Assembly: GCA_034336665.1 (NCBI GenBank)
Contig: JAPFBE010000002.1
Span: 30,793,406 to 30,857,405, forward strand
Direction of reading: 5' to 3'
Source: Luscinia megarhynchos
Lineage: Eukaryota; Chordata; Aves; Passeriformes; Turdidae
DNA: 64,000 nucleotides
The notes under the pieces are model-generated. The model searched no databases, was not told the DNA's origin, and saw only the letters and a list, made by a program, of their open reading frames with translations. Shown piece after piece: positions 52,031 through 64,000 of the stretch; position 1 is the first letter of the stretch; each line of letters opens with the position of its first letter. The translations under genes were made by a program, and so were the position numbers.

Positions 52031-55000
52031 GCTCACAAGGGAGCAGGCTTTCCAACAGGGCTGCAAGCTTGATCTGCATTGTCAGGAAATATTTGTAAAG
52101 CCTTCTGTCACAGTGCCCTTATTCCTTTGCTCTGGGCTCAGCTTGTAATAAAACTAGATTGCTATTTGCCATTTATGGGTTTAATTAAGAATCAAATCTA
52201 TATGCCAAAGCTAACAGTTGCAGCTCTGCTAATCACTCATAAATACAATTAGGATGTCACATACTGGATTTTTTTTCTGGTGGGGGGGTCTTTTTTAATT
52301 TCGAGTAAAATGTTACAAGCACATCAGACAGGTAAAATGTTACCGTGTTTTAAAAGTCAAAAGTGCAAAAGTCAAGGGCTGTGTGTACAGCATAATTTGA
52401 ATTTCTTATGAATGCATTACAAAACAATTATTATCACGCCTTATTTTGTACATTTTCTGTCCATGCCTCATTTACCCCAAGTTGAGGCTCAAATTCCAAC
52501 AGTGCAGTAGAGGGGAGAGTGCTTCTGACTTCTGTAGGCAACGAGTAGAACATGCATACACAATGAAAACAAAAGTCTCATATTTACTTAAAATTTTATT
52601 GTGTCCCTCCTTTGTGTCTTAAAGTCCTCATGTTATAGTTCTGAAATCATTTAAAGTATTTTTTACTGATACATAGTTATAGGTGTTCCCAGTTAGGTGT
52701 GCTGAGAACAGTTGTAATGGAACACTGTGGGAGCATGGTCTCAAATATTTGAAGCATGATACAAAAAGGAAGTTTAAAGCCCACTCTGAAATGTCTCAAA
52801 CACAGTATTTGTGTTTCCTAGACACTTAAGTTCTTAATCCTTTCAATCTTGAAATAGGAAATGAGATCTATATAAATGTCTCACTTTACAAGTTTTCCAA
52901 AAATCACCATTTTTTGTGATGTATCTGAAGTAAACTTGGAGTGCTGTAGAATTATCCACCAGGATGCTTTTTTTTTTTACTTTGTATTGAACATTTTTCA
53001 ATGGAGACCTGATGTGGTGCAGTAAAAAACACTGAACCATTTTGCATTGCGTGCACTGGCCATAAGGCAAGAAAGGAGGGGAAGACTCAGAAAAGGAAAC
53101 TTAGACTGGCATTTTCTAACTTTTGAGCTCCCAATTTGACAATTTTAGTTATGTTTACTTCTCTGCAGTTTGACTGCAAAGCTGTATTTTAAGTAACAAG
53201 ACTTATTCTGAGGAGAGCATTTCCTGCCTGCCATGCATTTGAAGCAGATTTTTAAAAGTCATCATATGATAGCCTGCCCATTGATATGACCACAACTTCC
53301 TTTTCTGAACTGTGTGCATCTAGTCTAATGACTTAATCTATCAGTAGCCCTGCCTTTGCAGAGGATTAGTGTGTCTCTACTCAGAAACTTTACAATTTGG
53401 TTTCACGCACTCTGATTCTCTCAGACTTAGTTTTAAAAAATGGTCACATAGCAGTCAGCTATTATAATACTCTAAATCCCAAACATCACTTCACATGTGC
53501 TATTTCTTTAGTAGCAAATAAAAGCCATGAAAAAAAGGCTAATGGGACAAGTCACATGAAAGGGGCTTACACAGGAGGGGCCTCTGTATTGCTAATAGAG
53601 ATGCTCGCTAATTATCTTTATTGAGTGTGAATCAGCAGATGTAAAAAACCTGAAGTATATAAAACTTATTAATTTAGTGAAATGAAAGCAGAGTGATCAC
53701 TGGTTTTAAAGTAATTATTATCAGACAGGCAGATTCATAACTGCTGCAAGCTCTCATAAAAGCTTCCTGTGGTGGAGCTGACCCTGGGACAAGGTTATAT
53801 GCAACCAAGAGGAACTCCTGCACTGCTGCCCACCTCTTTCTTCTGTCCCAACTCAATCTAAGTTTGCTTCCTCAAATCATGTGCTTCCAGTTACAATGGA
53901 CAGACAAAAAGTCAGGAAACTTGCAGAATTATGCAAGAAACTGCATCCTGACTGGAGACCTGAGCCTGAAAATCCATGGTCCAATTCCCCACACTGCAGT
54001 GATTTCTTGTTATCTCTATGTAGCTCTAGATCTGTCGAGGCTGTGTCACTGCAGTTTACATCAAACATGTCATAGTTTTGTGCCCTCAGAGGGGCGTTCA
54101 GCCTGTCCTGAGTGTTCCTGGGGATCATCAGCAGAACAACAGTGGTCCACACGTGCCCTCAGTCCCTAAGGGAAGGCACATACAGGCTGCTGCTGGTGTC
54201 AGTAGCCATTAGCTACAGCGGGTCCAGGGGCCAACCTGGACTCTCAGGGTCCCCCTGAGGGCACTCAATCCATCCTTCTCCCTGCTCTACATTGTTGGAG
54301 CACCCAGCTTGCCTGGCTGCTCCTCTCTGAAAATATTTTTTTCTTCTGCCATTACCTTTTTCTAATGGGAACTCAAAAATATGCTTTTGCACAAATGAAG
54401 ATAAGTAACTGTCACCTTAAATAGGGTCAGGAGAAAGACCAGACATGTGAGAGCCAATGTAATCACATATAAGATGCTGAAAACGAGTCATGGAAGAGGG
54501 ATGGGAATACACAGTAAGTGCAGGACCTGAAATCACTGGGTGAGGAAACATGCAGGGGAGTGAAATTTAGCTCAAGACAGGGATAACATTATGGATGTTT
54601 CAGGAGACAGAGCAGTATTGAACAGTGAAATGTAGCTCAGGAAAGGCAGAATGGTTTAGTTTAGTGAGGAAAAAATAATATTTCTGATTAGAAATCTTGG
54701 AAAAATGCGGGATGAAAGAAGAAGGACATTATTTCTTCCCCTTCCCATCACTGCACCACTGTCTCAAAATCACACAACTACTTCAGATCCATTCCTATTA
54801 GTACCTTGTCAGTGCACCTCCTTTTTTGTTTTTGGTTGTTTTTGTTTTCCTTTTTTCCACTCTGATTACACATAAGAACAATTGAAAAGGTGGAAAGCCA
54901 CATGGAAGGAAGGACAGTAAACACAGATATACAGCTCTCTGAGTTAAGACGATTGGTTGCTGAGGACATTTGTCATTAAGATTTGATAACGCTGCAGTCT

Positions 55001-58000
55001 GGCCTGCAGATAAGTGGGAAAGGTGCTGATGAACTGCCTGAGGCCCCCAGATGTCCATCCTCTCTGACAGAGAAACTAGACTCCTCTCAACAGTTGCTAA
55101 GACCAAACCACCTTTTCCTGATGATGTTTGTAAATTTGCATTTTACAGATGGGTAGTGTAAGATAAAAGTGGAACAAGAGGAAAAGTTGGTTCTATATTT
55201 CTTTCCCTTCTATTAGTTTCTCTGTCCCCTATTCCTGTGTGTCATTAGCATGCCACATTAGAGGATGGGCATGACACTACCATGAAAAACAATCTAAACT
55301 AATTTCTGAGATAATTAGCTGAAGCTCACTGAGTCTTTACATAATATGCTGCATCCTTACAGTCTACAGCAGTGGAGATAGGCAGTGTTTTTTCCTTCTA
55401 TCATGGCATTAGCAAAAGGAGGGTTAGAAGAGGTCTAAGACTACTGAGCAAATCCATTGGCACTTCTTCCTAACTTAAACCACAGGCTGAAATATCTGCT
55501 AATACAGAAGTCTCTAATTTTAATTTAAGGTATCTCTTCTTAAATCTTCCATGCTTTTTCCTTTGCTTCAGCCTCCACAAAATGACCATAAAACCAGTCT
55601 TTAAAGATTACAGGGCAGATTTATGGAGCTTTTGGTGCTTTTGTTTTTAACTGAAACAGAATAATTTCATTATTTTTCACTTGCTTCATCACTTCATGTT
55701 TCAGACTTCCTTGTTTGCTCTCTAAATCAACAGCACAGACTGTAGGAACAGAGCTCTCATTGACATGGATCAGAAAACTTTCTGGATAGTTCTCCCAATT
55801 GTCTTGATAATTTTTAAATGATCATTTTAAATTTCAGTTTCTAATATTTTTTTAGAACAAGGGGTTTCTATTAGGATTGCAGTTTCTCCCCCACAACACT
55901 GCCAGTACTCCAGATGAATTTTTTTCCCCACATTTTCTGGATATATATTTTTATTTATGTCTGTGACCTTGTTGTCCTGGTGCTCAGGATTAATTGCAGA
56001 ATCCAGAGCACTGATAAGGGAATAAATACAAGGTAGATTTAATAATACCATCTTTTTGGCTAAGGCCATTTCATAACGCACTGCACAGATGCTACATATT
56101 GACAGAAATGCAGGCAATTAAGGATGTCCAGGTTCTTCTGGGGAAGAAAAACCATGGCTTACCACTCTGGTCTCAATCCCAAAATATATTAACTCTTTTA
56201 GCAATTCAAAACTATTTGTCCAAAAGGCAGCACAAATATGTAGCAATACCATTTAGAATGCTGGGGTTTTTTTCGCTCTGAATAATGAATTATATTACAA
56301 GAACATTTTACCACATGAAATTATATACAAATGTTGCATTAGACAGATGTGGGTTTCACTTAAAACCCCTGTCTAATTATGAGGCTGAAAAGGTAGGCTA
56401 AACTCTTACTTTATCCTCTTAATTCACTTTTGTTTCAGTAATTTTTCATAATAGGAGAGATCCTCCTTACTCTGTGGGAAAGCAGATGTCCCAGCTTGAA
56501 AAAAGCACTCCTTGTTCAACCTGTATGATTTTCAGCCTTTATAAGCTGCTTTTATCATAGATACTGAAAATGAATTGAAACAAAAAGGCACTATTTACAC
56601 AATTAATGTGTAAAAGGATGTGTGTTTATGTGTTTTCCATCCCATGGCTCTTGCTTTGTGAAATTGCCACCTGTGAGATGGCTGGACAAGCTTAATGAGA
56701 TTAAATTTGGATACAGTGGATCTCAGTTTTTTGATAGATGAAGTTATTTCCATTTCTTTATCTGCTCTGAGAGCCAGGGTGTTCCAGCTTAGTTATTATT
56801 GTGCACACAGAGGAGGTGTTGTGGGATCTCCTGGTAAACATACACACTAATAAAGTCATGTGCTCTTTGAGTACGTTTCCAAGCTGAGAAACCCCTAGGA
56901 AGTGTGCATGCCCCTCCATTCCAGGATCAGAGTCTTTAGAGTAGAAGTGGCATAAGTGCCTAACACAGGGTACACAATCTTTCTGTCCTGGTGCATTGAT
57001 GCAAACCTGGATGTCTCTGACTCAACAGTTCATAGCTCCAGATAAATCTCTCAGAGGATGAAGTCTGAGGAAATTTTGATTTTTTGCAAAAACTTCTCTC
57101 AGTACTGTAATATATTTAGAGTAAATATTTATGGATGTCTCTCTACTCCATTCATCTCTTCTAAAACAAGTCTTTGGCCAATCTTTGCTTCAAAACTTTG
57201 GGGTTTTAAAGTCATCTTTGCCCAATTTGCAATGGAGTAAATCTCCAAAAGGGGAACACTGCTTTTCAAAGGGTGGTTTCACAGTTGTTCATTTTATGTT
57301 CTCACAGAGAAAGTTGTAAAGGAATCGTCTCAACTGTGAATCAAATTCAGTCTTTTGAAGTAGTCATTAATTATGTAGATTTATTATAAATGTTGTTACC
57401 TTAGATGTTGTTTCCTTTACCCATCTCTCCTTTCTGGCTCTAGTCACCCTAAGTGTGAGCATGAAATAACTATTAAGTCATTTAACATTGTAATAGCTAC
57501 TGGCTGATCACAAACAGAGACCTGCTTTCCAGGGGCAATCCTCAGCAGAAGATGAATGCTTTACAAAATATCTGACCATGAAAACTTCTGTAGATTCAGT
57601 GCTACATCCCAGTGAGACATTAGGATTTGATGAAATGAAGCCAGCTCTAGTGCTGCTGAGAGCCAGCTCTTACATCTCAGCATCAGTGTTTACAGCCAGT
57701 GCTGCCTCAGGAAATGCTCCATCAGCACTAAGCACCCTAAGCTTGGACTCTCTTGTTTTCATTCTCTGTCACAGGCAGAGCTCTAAGGCACTGATAATAG
57801 CACTAGAAGAGGAGATGTAGCTCAAACACTGTCATGCAGTGCTCCATCACCTCTGCCCTTCTGGGTATCAGGATGGTATAACAGGCACATCTTCATTGCT
57901 GACATATCACATCCTGGTAAATTCATGTCAGTGTTCTTACCTTAAGAGCATGAGTGAAGTTTTCCCTTTTGGCCACTTCCCTTGTGCAGGCAGGAGGAGA

Positions 58001-58469
58001 CCAAACTTAGGAGCAGAGTCACATATAGGCTTTCACCACCACGATTCCTGACAGACTTTGGTATCTACTTCAGGATGGACTCAGGTCCAGTTGATCTTGT
58101 TACTCTTTGGTTTGCTGCCTGTCTTCAAGTTCATGTGTGGCTGTTGCAAGCAGGAAACCTGGTGGAGGCTGAAGGAAACATCAGTGCTCAGGGAAGCAGT
58201 TCATGCTTTCCCTGCTTTCCTCAGCACAGAAGTTGCTGTGGGCACCCTCCTGTGCAGGGCTTCAATCATCTCAGCTCTGCTGCAGCTCCTCTGTAGATGG
58301 GTAGGTACCTGGATGAGTTTATAGGCTTCTAGGGGGAAAGCACGAGAAGCCACTGGCAGAAATGCTGTTTAAAACTGATGGCCCAGTACATGCCCTTATT
58401 GTTGGACCTAAACTTCTGCAGGCTGCCCCTTGCAATTTCTTCTCCTCAGGAAGTTTTCCACCTGGAGAC
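52031..58469. other. CTNND2 intron, no exon seen
   Basis: About 6.4 kb. A GC-richer patch at about 53760-54310 has overlapping frames on both strands and is probably non-coding. An imperfect direct repeat of about 22 bases occurs at 54560-54581 and 54625-54646 (core GTGAAATKTAGCTCA). A stretch at about 56570-56900 has the unique, low-repeat look of conserved non-coding DNA but nothing decisive. Confidence 0.45.
54560..54646. repeat. Imperfect direct repeat, period 65
   Basis: Two copies of about 22 bases share the pattern GTGAAAT(T/G)TAGCTCA(A/G)GA. They probably reflect a local duplication with later mutation. Confidence 0.55.
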
Positions 58470-58632
58470 ACTCATCCAACCTTCTCCCTTCCTGTGCTCT
58501 CTTGCCTTTTCTTACTGCCTCATATTTCCCTAAATCATCCATTTCTATCTTACCACATCCTCTTCTTTTGTGTCTTCTCTTGTTTCAGTTCCCATATTTT
58601 CTTTTATCTTCTTCCTGTTTTATTTTTTCACA
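58470..58632. repeat. Pyrimidine-rich block on the + strand
   Basis: The + strand is rich in C and T for about 160 bases ('ccttctcccttcctg', 'cctcttcttttgtgtcttctc'). The open frames across it are Phe/Ser/Leu-rich artefacts of this composition. Several 'tttcag'-like pseudo-acceptors occur, but no exon could be built. Confidence 0.6.
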
Positions 58633-59169
58633 TGGCATGCAACAAAGCCTCAGTGCTTGTCCCCAAAACAGGTGATCATTCATCCTCAGAGACAAAAGAA
58701 CAATCCATCCAACTCCCTGCCCCCAAACCCACACACATTTTCTGCATATAAGTGACCTTGCTATCCAGACTTTTCACATGATTTCCCAATAACTAGAAGC
58801 AAACCCAGATTGTGCACTGTTGTGTCATGTTGGGAGTCCAGAGGTAACACTATGATAACATTGCAACTAAGGAATTTCTAATTTCCCTCCATTTCTGCAC
58901 AGCAGCCTGCAGGCTGAATTTTTGTTTCAATGTGTTGTGACTTGTAACATGGATTTTCTTGGAATTGACTTATATCTGCAAGATGAAACATATTTTTGTA
59001 TATAAATTCCATACTGAATCACAGCATTACTTCGTGTTGCTGCACTTTTCCTGTGATGAATCTGGTTTTCATATTTGTTGTCATTTAATGCTGTGCAACT
59101 GACTTAAAATCCATGCCTAAGGAAAACAACCCCTCACAATCTAGCTTTAGTACTGTAGTACAAAGCAGT

Positions 59170-59186
59170 AAAAAAAAAAAAAAAAA
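59170..59186. repeat. Poly(A) run, 17 bases
   Basis: This is the longest pure A homopolymer in the window after the 61340 tract, followed by a short (GA)n. No retrocopy body was recognised upstream. Confidence 0.85.
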
Positions 59187-60333
59187 GAGAGAGCAGTAAC
59201 AGCAGTAAAGCATACATGGAGGGGGGAAATGGAAAGATGAGATTTGAGACCAGGACAGCAGGAACAATTAGTAGCAACATCAAAGATGGATAGGAGGTAA
59301 TGATCAGCTTGTAATGCTTAGTCTGTGTCAAACACAAATCCTTTACAGGCAACCAGGTGTTCCCTCACCCACTGCAGGAAGCAGCTACTGGAACTCGTTA
59401 GGAAATGACAGTGACTTATAGTAGCATCTGTAGGAGCAGAACAAAGAGAGGCTTTTGGCACCCGAACGTACAGTGCAAAAGAACATCAGTAAATATTGTG
59501 CCTGTAGTACGGGCCAGGAAACAAATGCACCCACATCCCCACGACAGACTGATAAACCACTCACCCTGCTCCTGCCTCAGTGGCAATGCCAGTGCCTGCA
59601 CACTCGGCACAGTCACAGTGCCAAGAGCCACATCATTCTGGGATCTGCAGATGCCAGCTTGTGAGCATAAGCATTGTGGAGATGCAGCCCTGGAAAAAGA
59701 GGTAGTTGGCTTGTTAGCCTATGTAAAATGATGCATGTGGAAGAGAAAAATTTGGCAGGTATGGATTTGGGTTTGATTTCTGTTGTGCTACATGCAGTTT
59801 ACACAGCTCTCAATCAAGTAGGGTTTTTGTGACTTCTGTGGTAACGCAGATTAGGGAGCTGCTTCCATTTTTTCCATTCTGGTTTTATAAATGGGGAAAT
59901 GCATTTTGTCAGGACAGTATGAGAGCAGAGAGTGGTGCACATTTGTGTGGACACAGAACATAGAAGGGTATACTTTCTGGTTTATGGCAGAGGAGGTTTT
60001 GGCAGATGAAAAAGATTGTAATAAAATTTTGACCTTTTTGACTTACTTTTTAATTGACTTCTGAGACAGAGCTAAACACATTCTGAACTCGCTCACCTCA
60101 GAGACCAAACAGTCATTTTCTTTTGTGGACAGAAAAGATTCAGACTTTAAGCCTGTCAAAGGTCTGGAAAAAATTGAGTTCTACTTTGCACGAGAAGAGG
60201 AAACCTGTTTTGTGCTAGTAGTTAAGTTCATAGAACAACATAATAGCATAATAGACCTGCTGATATCTTTTGTATTAGATCCATATATCTGTGAGGGGTT
60301 TTATAGGCTTTTATAATCAGAAGCTGTTGGGCA

Positions 60334-60349
60334 CTCCCCCCTCCCCCCC
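60334..60349. repeat. C-tract, two C runs separated by T
   Basis: C runs of six and seven are separated by single T residues, giving G-rich sequence on the minus strand with quadruplex potential. Confidence 0.7.
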
Positions 60350-61338
60350 AGCAGTCTAATTTAGCTCTATCAGAGGAGATTTGTCTGTTTGGATTTTTTC
60401 TGGTAATGCATTCAGCTTGCATGTGAATCATGTTTGTGTGATGTCTATAAACATCTGATTTTATTTCCTAGCAATAAAAAGGCAACACATTAGTTTAGTA
60501 CTATTGATAGCAATTTTAGGCTGCACTAGGCACAGATTGACTAGAAACACTTGATGTTCGCAGCTGGTTTTCACAGGTATAAAACACTTCAAAAAATTAG
60601 GATTTAATAATGCAAAATATGTTCTTAACTTAGTTGGCCTTTTTTTTTTTCTATAAACAAAGCCCACACACGATTTTAAATATAGTTATCCCTTTAAAAA
60701 TGGGAGACTGATAATGAAAACACAAATTAAAAAATAATAATTTTTACTGCCAAAACCCAATGTTTCTCAAATGGAAACATGGCAGTTCCTTCTGAATTGG
60801 AGCTTCCTGTCTATGTTGCAACCTGTAGTGCCTCCTCCTGTATGCAAATTTCTTCTTCTGGTCACATTCACAAATGCACCTAATCCCATTTAAAAGCCCC
60901 AGGCAGGTACTGTTCTTCTGTGGTTCCATAGTGATAATTTTAATAGAGAGCAACCTTCTGTTACAGAGAAGTGTTCTACCACTCCTAGTGTTGCAAAGTT
61001 TCACAGAAGCAGCATCAGAAAGGCTTGAGGATACTATTTTTCCTCTTTCTGTCTTCTGTAATGCAGAAATGCAATTTAGTTTTTCTCCTTGCTGCCCATC
61101 TTTTTCATATGTTGTGTCTATATATTGCTCCAATAAAGCTCATTGTCCTAATGGCCAGTGATAAATTATCTCATTCAGAGACTATCTGATTTCAATATCT
61201 GCTGGGTTTAGCAAATAATCTCATAAAATATGATTAATCTTCTACAAAAAAATATTGTTTTAATCTTGGGGTCAATTAAAAACTCATATTAGTGGGGTTA
61301 TCCTTGGTTTTAAACGCAGTTGAGGATAGATTTTCTAT

Positions 61339-61410
61339 TAAAAAAAAAAAAAAACCAAACCAAAAACAAAACAAAACACCAAAAAAACCCAGAAGAAAAA
61401 CAAAGACAAG
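61339..61410. repeat. A-rich tract with (AAAAC)n/(AAACC)n character
   Basis: A run of about sixteen A residues passes into AACC, AAAAC and AAC units. It is typical of a decayed poly(A)-type tail or microsatellite. No element could be identified to its left. Confidence 0.85.
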
Positions 61411-62463
61411 GCCAGCTTCTGTATTCTGATTTTACATATGTATAGATCTGTTCATGCTCAGTGCATGTATTTCAGTCCTGGTCTCCAGCATCTTCTGTAA
61501 TTTCTCTCATTAGCAATGGAACTCCAGATTTTTCCTGCTGTCAAACATTATTCAGTATTGCTTATGAAAGAAGATATGGCTGATTTTACATTTAATACAA
61601 ATACCTGGAGTAAGGCTATGCATGATATGGTATAAAAAGCAAAATACACACTATCTGAGTAGTTAACACTGAAGATACACTATTATGTCAGAATTACTTA
61701 AGCTTTGCTATGTTACCTTATTCCATGAGGTTTAAAAAGAAACATCTTCCAGGAATCAAAAAAGAAATATTTACTGTTGCAGAGGAATGCAAACTTGTTC
61801 TTTTTTTCTACTACTTCTTGTGGACATTTATGGTGCTTTGCTATCCCTTGGAGTAGAGATTTATTATTTCAAATCCTAGAAGATGCCTCTGTTTCCTTCA
61901 TACTGGCAGAAGTGTTACCTTGTGTAAAAAGCATAAGATAATCAGCAACTAATGAAACTAGTTTCTATTTCCAGATCACTTACTCTCGAAATAAAGTGTT
62001 CTTCATCTTTCTTTCTAGTAGAAATTAGGTCAGAAAGAGAGTTAGAAGGGATATACTTGTATTGTTCACTTATAAAATGTTATCAGCCTAGTTTGTGCAT
62101 AATTTCTCCAGATGTATATCATTTATAAAATTCTTGGATGAAAGTGAACGTATTCCACACTTGTGAATGCATTCCACAAAATCCTATTTTCCAGTACCTA
62201 AGAATAAGTTCCATAGCAGTACTAAAGCCCTTTTCTGTATTTGTAGGTAGAACATAGCCCTCTTAATGCTGGTAGAGCATGGCATTGCATATAAATTACT
62301 ATCCTTTTTTGTAAAACAAGTTTGTTTTCAGTGTACTCATTTTAGAATTGCTGTCTCTCATCTAAAGAGATGTGTTTAGTTCATAACAAGGGAGCTGCTT
62401 GTGATTAAGCATTTTAAGTATTACCATTTATTTCTTCATTTTAAGTATGCAGTTGATGTCGTT

Positions 62464-62477
62464 CCCCCCCCCTCCCC
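62464..62477. repeat. C-tract, C9-T-C4
   Basis: Nine cytosines, a T and four more cytosines give a strong G-run on the minus strand. Length variation and quadruplex formation are plausible. Confidence 0.8.
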
Positions 62478-63779
62478 ATGCCTTTTTTTGCCCTTCAATT
62501 TTCTTCATTTCTAGGGTATGGAATTCCTTTGCTATATTGCAGCCTTAGCATTTTTTCTTGTACTATAAAGCTACTGATATATTTAATATCTCCTGGAAGG
62601 TAGATGTTGAAATATTTTCCTAGACCTATTCTAGTTCTAGTTCTAGTCTTAAGATTTGGAAGGAGAATGGGTACCATGCTTATTACTGTTGTTATAGGGT
62701 AGCTGCTTGTTATCTTCTACTTGAGGTCAGACTAACAGGTGCCTTGAAAACCCTTTTTTTTCTAGAGTCTGTTTGACCAGTTGCAACTGACAAGTTGCAT
62801 TTTCAACTGCAGATCATCAATTTTGCCTTGGCTTAATCTCTCCCTCTTCTGTCTGTAATTGAGAAAATGTCTTCTTTTTATGATTGCCACAAAGTTCTGC
62901 CATGCAGTTCCCACTGACTTTCCTTATTGCTCCATGCCTCTGCTAGTTTTGCCTTGCATTTCTCACAACTTCCCTGGAGATAGAAAATGGAGAAGGTCTG
63001 TACCTATGTGGCATTGTCGCTGCTTCTTGTCACCCTCTGTGGTACTTGCAGGGCCTCCCTTCTGCTCACTCAATTCCTCTGCTTTCCAAAACCATCCTAA
63101 ATCATCTTGGCAAGAGAGAGTTTCTTCAAAGAATGTTTCAGATGATCTTAAAAATAGGACATAGTGCAACAGAGGGGGTTAAAAACAGACAAATAAGTGT
63201 TCCTTACCCTTCTGATTTGGAAGGAGAGTTTACTCCTCTATCCAGATGGAGCAGCTTAATTCTGGTAGCTGGACTTAGGAAACAGGATGCCAGAGAATTT
63301 AGAATCACCAGGAATAGGTCTGTCCACCTTGTCATTAACTATCATCACCTCTTCTCTGATGTCAGATACTGTGGAAGGACACCAGCAGGTTACCATAAAA
63401 AGCTCTCTTTTGTTACGCTGCTCTTTTTAAATTATCCATTCCTTTGTAAAACTGGGCAACAAATACAACTCAGCTTTAGGAGGGGTTGGCAACTGCTTAC
63501 TTGAACTACAGACACTTTAATGAACTAACAAAAAAGTAGGTTGTAGGGTAGGAATCGATATTTTGTACTCAAACTAAATGACCTGGGAGGTGAAGAAGCA
63601 AGTAAGTGATGAGTTTTTGATATTTGAGATCCTTAATTAGGCATATACTAACAGTTAGGAGGTGGTTCCTCTCGATGGGATGTGATGCACCTCAACCTAT
63701 TAACTCTGTAAATGCATGTTTAAAGGACATTAAAGGAGCTTTGCCAGTGTTTTTCTATCAACTGTTATCCAAATGAGCA

Positions 63780-64000
63780 AAGCAGGTTGAAGAATGTGTG
63801 AAGTGATTAATTACACTAATTAAAAACACTTTATTTACACTTACTCTATAATTTATCATTACTACTTTTGTCAGTTGATCGAAGGTGAGTGAAGTGTTGT
63901 TTATAATTGGTATGGGAGCTAATTAAATGGTCGTTTGAGCACGTTTTGGTCTATTTCCTTTGTCAATTAGAACTGGCATCGTAATAGATGACTGACCAAA
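63780..64000. promoter_or_regulatory. Candidate conserved non-coding element rich in TAATTA motifs
   Basis: The block holds three TAATTA homeodomain cores (63808-63813, 63817-63822, 63920-63925) and a CAATTAG near 63964. It also has several CpG dinucleotides (gatcgaagg, ggtcgtttg, gcacgttttgg, catcgtaat) that are otherwise scarce in this intron. It lacks open frames and repeats. That combination is typical of developmental enhancers in vertebrate introns. It runs off the end of the window. The call is inference and needs alignment to other genomes. Confidence 0.35.

Larger units (their letters stand above)
58633..63779. other. CTNND2 intron, no exon seen
   Basis: About 5.1 kb with three notable low-complexity tracts listed separately. 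The open frame at 59405-59731 (+, 108 codons) and its antisense partner are not recognised and probably arise by chance in a GC-richer patch. Confidence 0.45.

Noticed and set aside
58362..58751. 129-codon open frame on the + strand, Phe/Ser/Leu-rich
   Set aside because: It coincides with a pyrimidine-rich tract that lacks stop codons by composition. There is no splice context and no family resemblance.
63046..63504. 152-codon open frame on the + strand
   Set aside because: It begins at a TTG, and the first ATG is about 30 codons in. It has no recognisable domain and is close to chance expectation for this much sequence.

Overview
The window is vertebrate nuclear DNA, almost certainly from a bird. 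It is AT-rich, has no compact ORF arrangement, and carries several decayed CR1 LINE copies of the avian type. These include the common 3'-end motifs (variants of 'ggttggaagggacc' and 'ccagggatgg') and recognisable C-terminal CR1 ORF2 protein. CR1 also occurs in crocodilians and turtles, so 'bird' is an inference. I cannot name the species.

Only one gene can be supported: CTNND2 (delta-catenin, also called NPRAP), on the + strand. Two neighbouring coding exons lie at 49474-49508 (a 35-nt microexon) and 50017-50133 (117 nt), separated by a 508-nt intron. They join in frame and encode part of the N-terminal head of delta-catenin, between its N-terminal coiled coil and its proline-rich and armadillo regions. 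No start codon, stop codon or other CTNND2 exon was recognised. The whole window therefore appears to lie inside the gene: at least 49.5 kb of upstream intron and at least 13.9 kb of downstream intron. Large 5' introns fit what is known of CTNND2, a very large neuronal gene.

The rest is intron. I support six CR1 fragments: antisense at 838-1845, 6988-7360, 32060-32850 and 47037-47255, and sense at 8700-9059 and 41955-42262. I also list simple repeats, homopolymer and C/G tracts, a purine-rich block, a pyrimidine-rich block and a few inverted or direct repeats. A possible processed pseudogene of unknown parent sits on the minus strand at about 34654-35240. A few stretches look like candidate regulatory or conserved non-coding DNA: a palindromic double octamer at 10439-10452, a hairpin at 22397-22435, and a TAATTA-rich block at 63780-64000. 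No tRNA, rRNA, CRISPR array, operon or bacterial-type gene was seen, and most long open frames are within chance expectation for 64 kb. I saw nothing that amounts to a new biological system. The most useful items are the frame-breaking microexon, the candidate retrocopy and the candidate regulatory elements.
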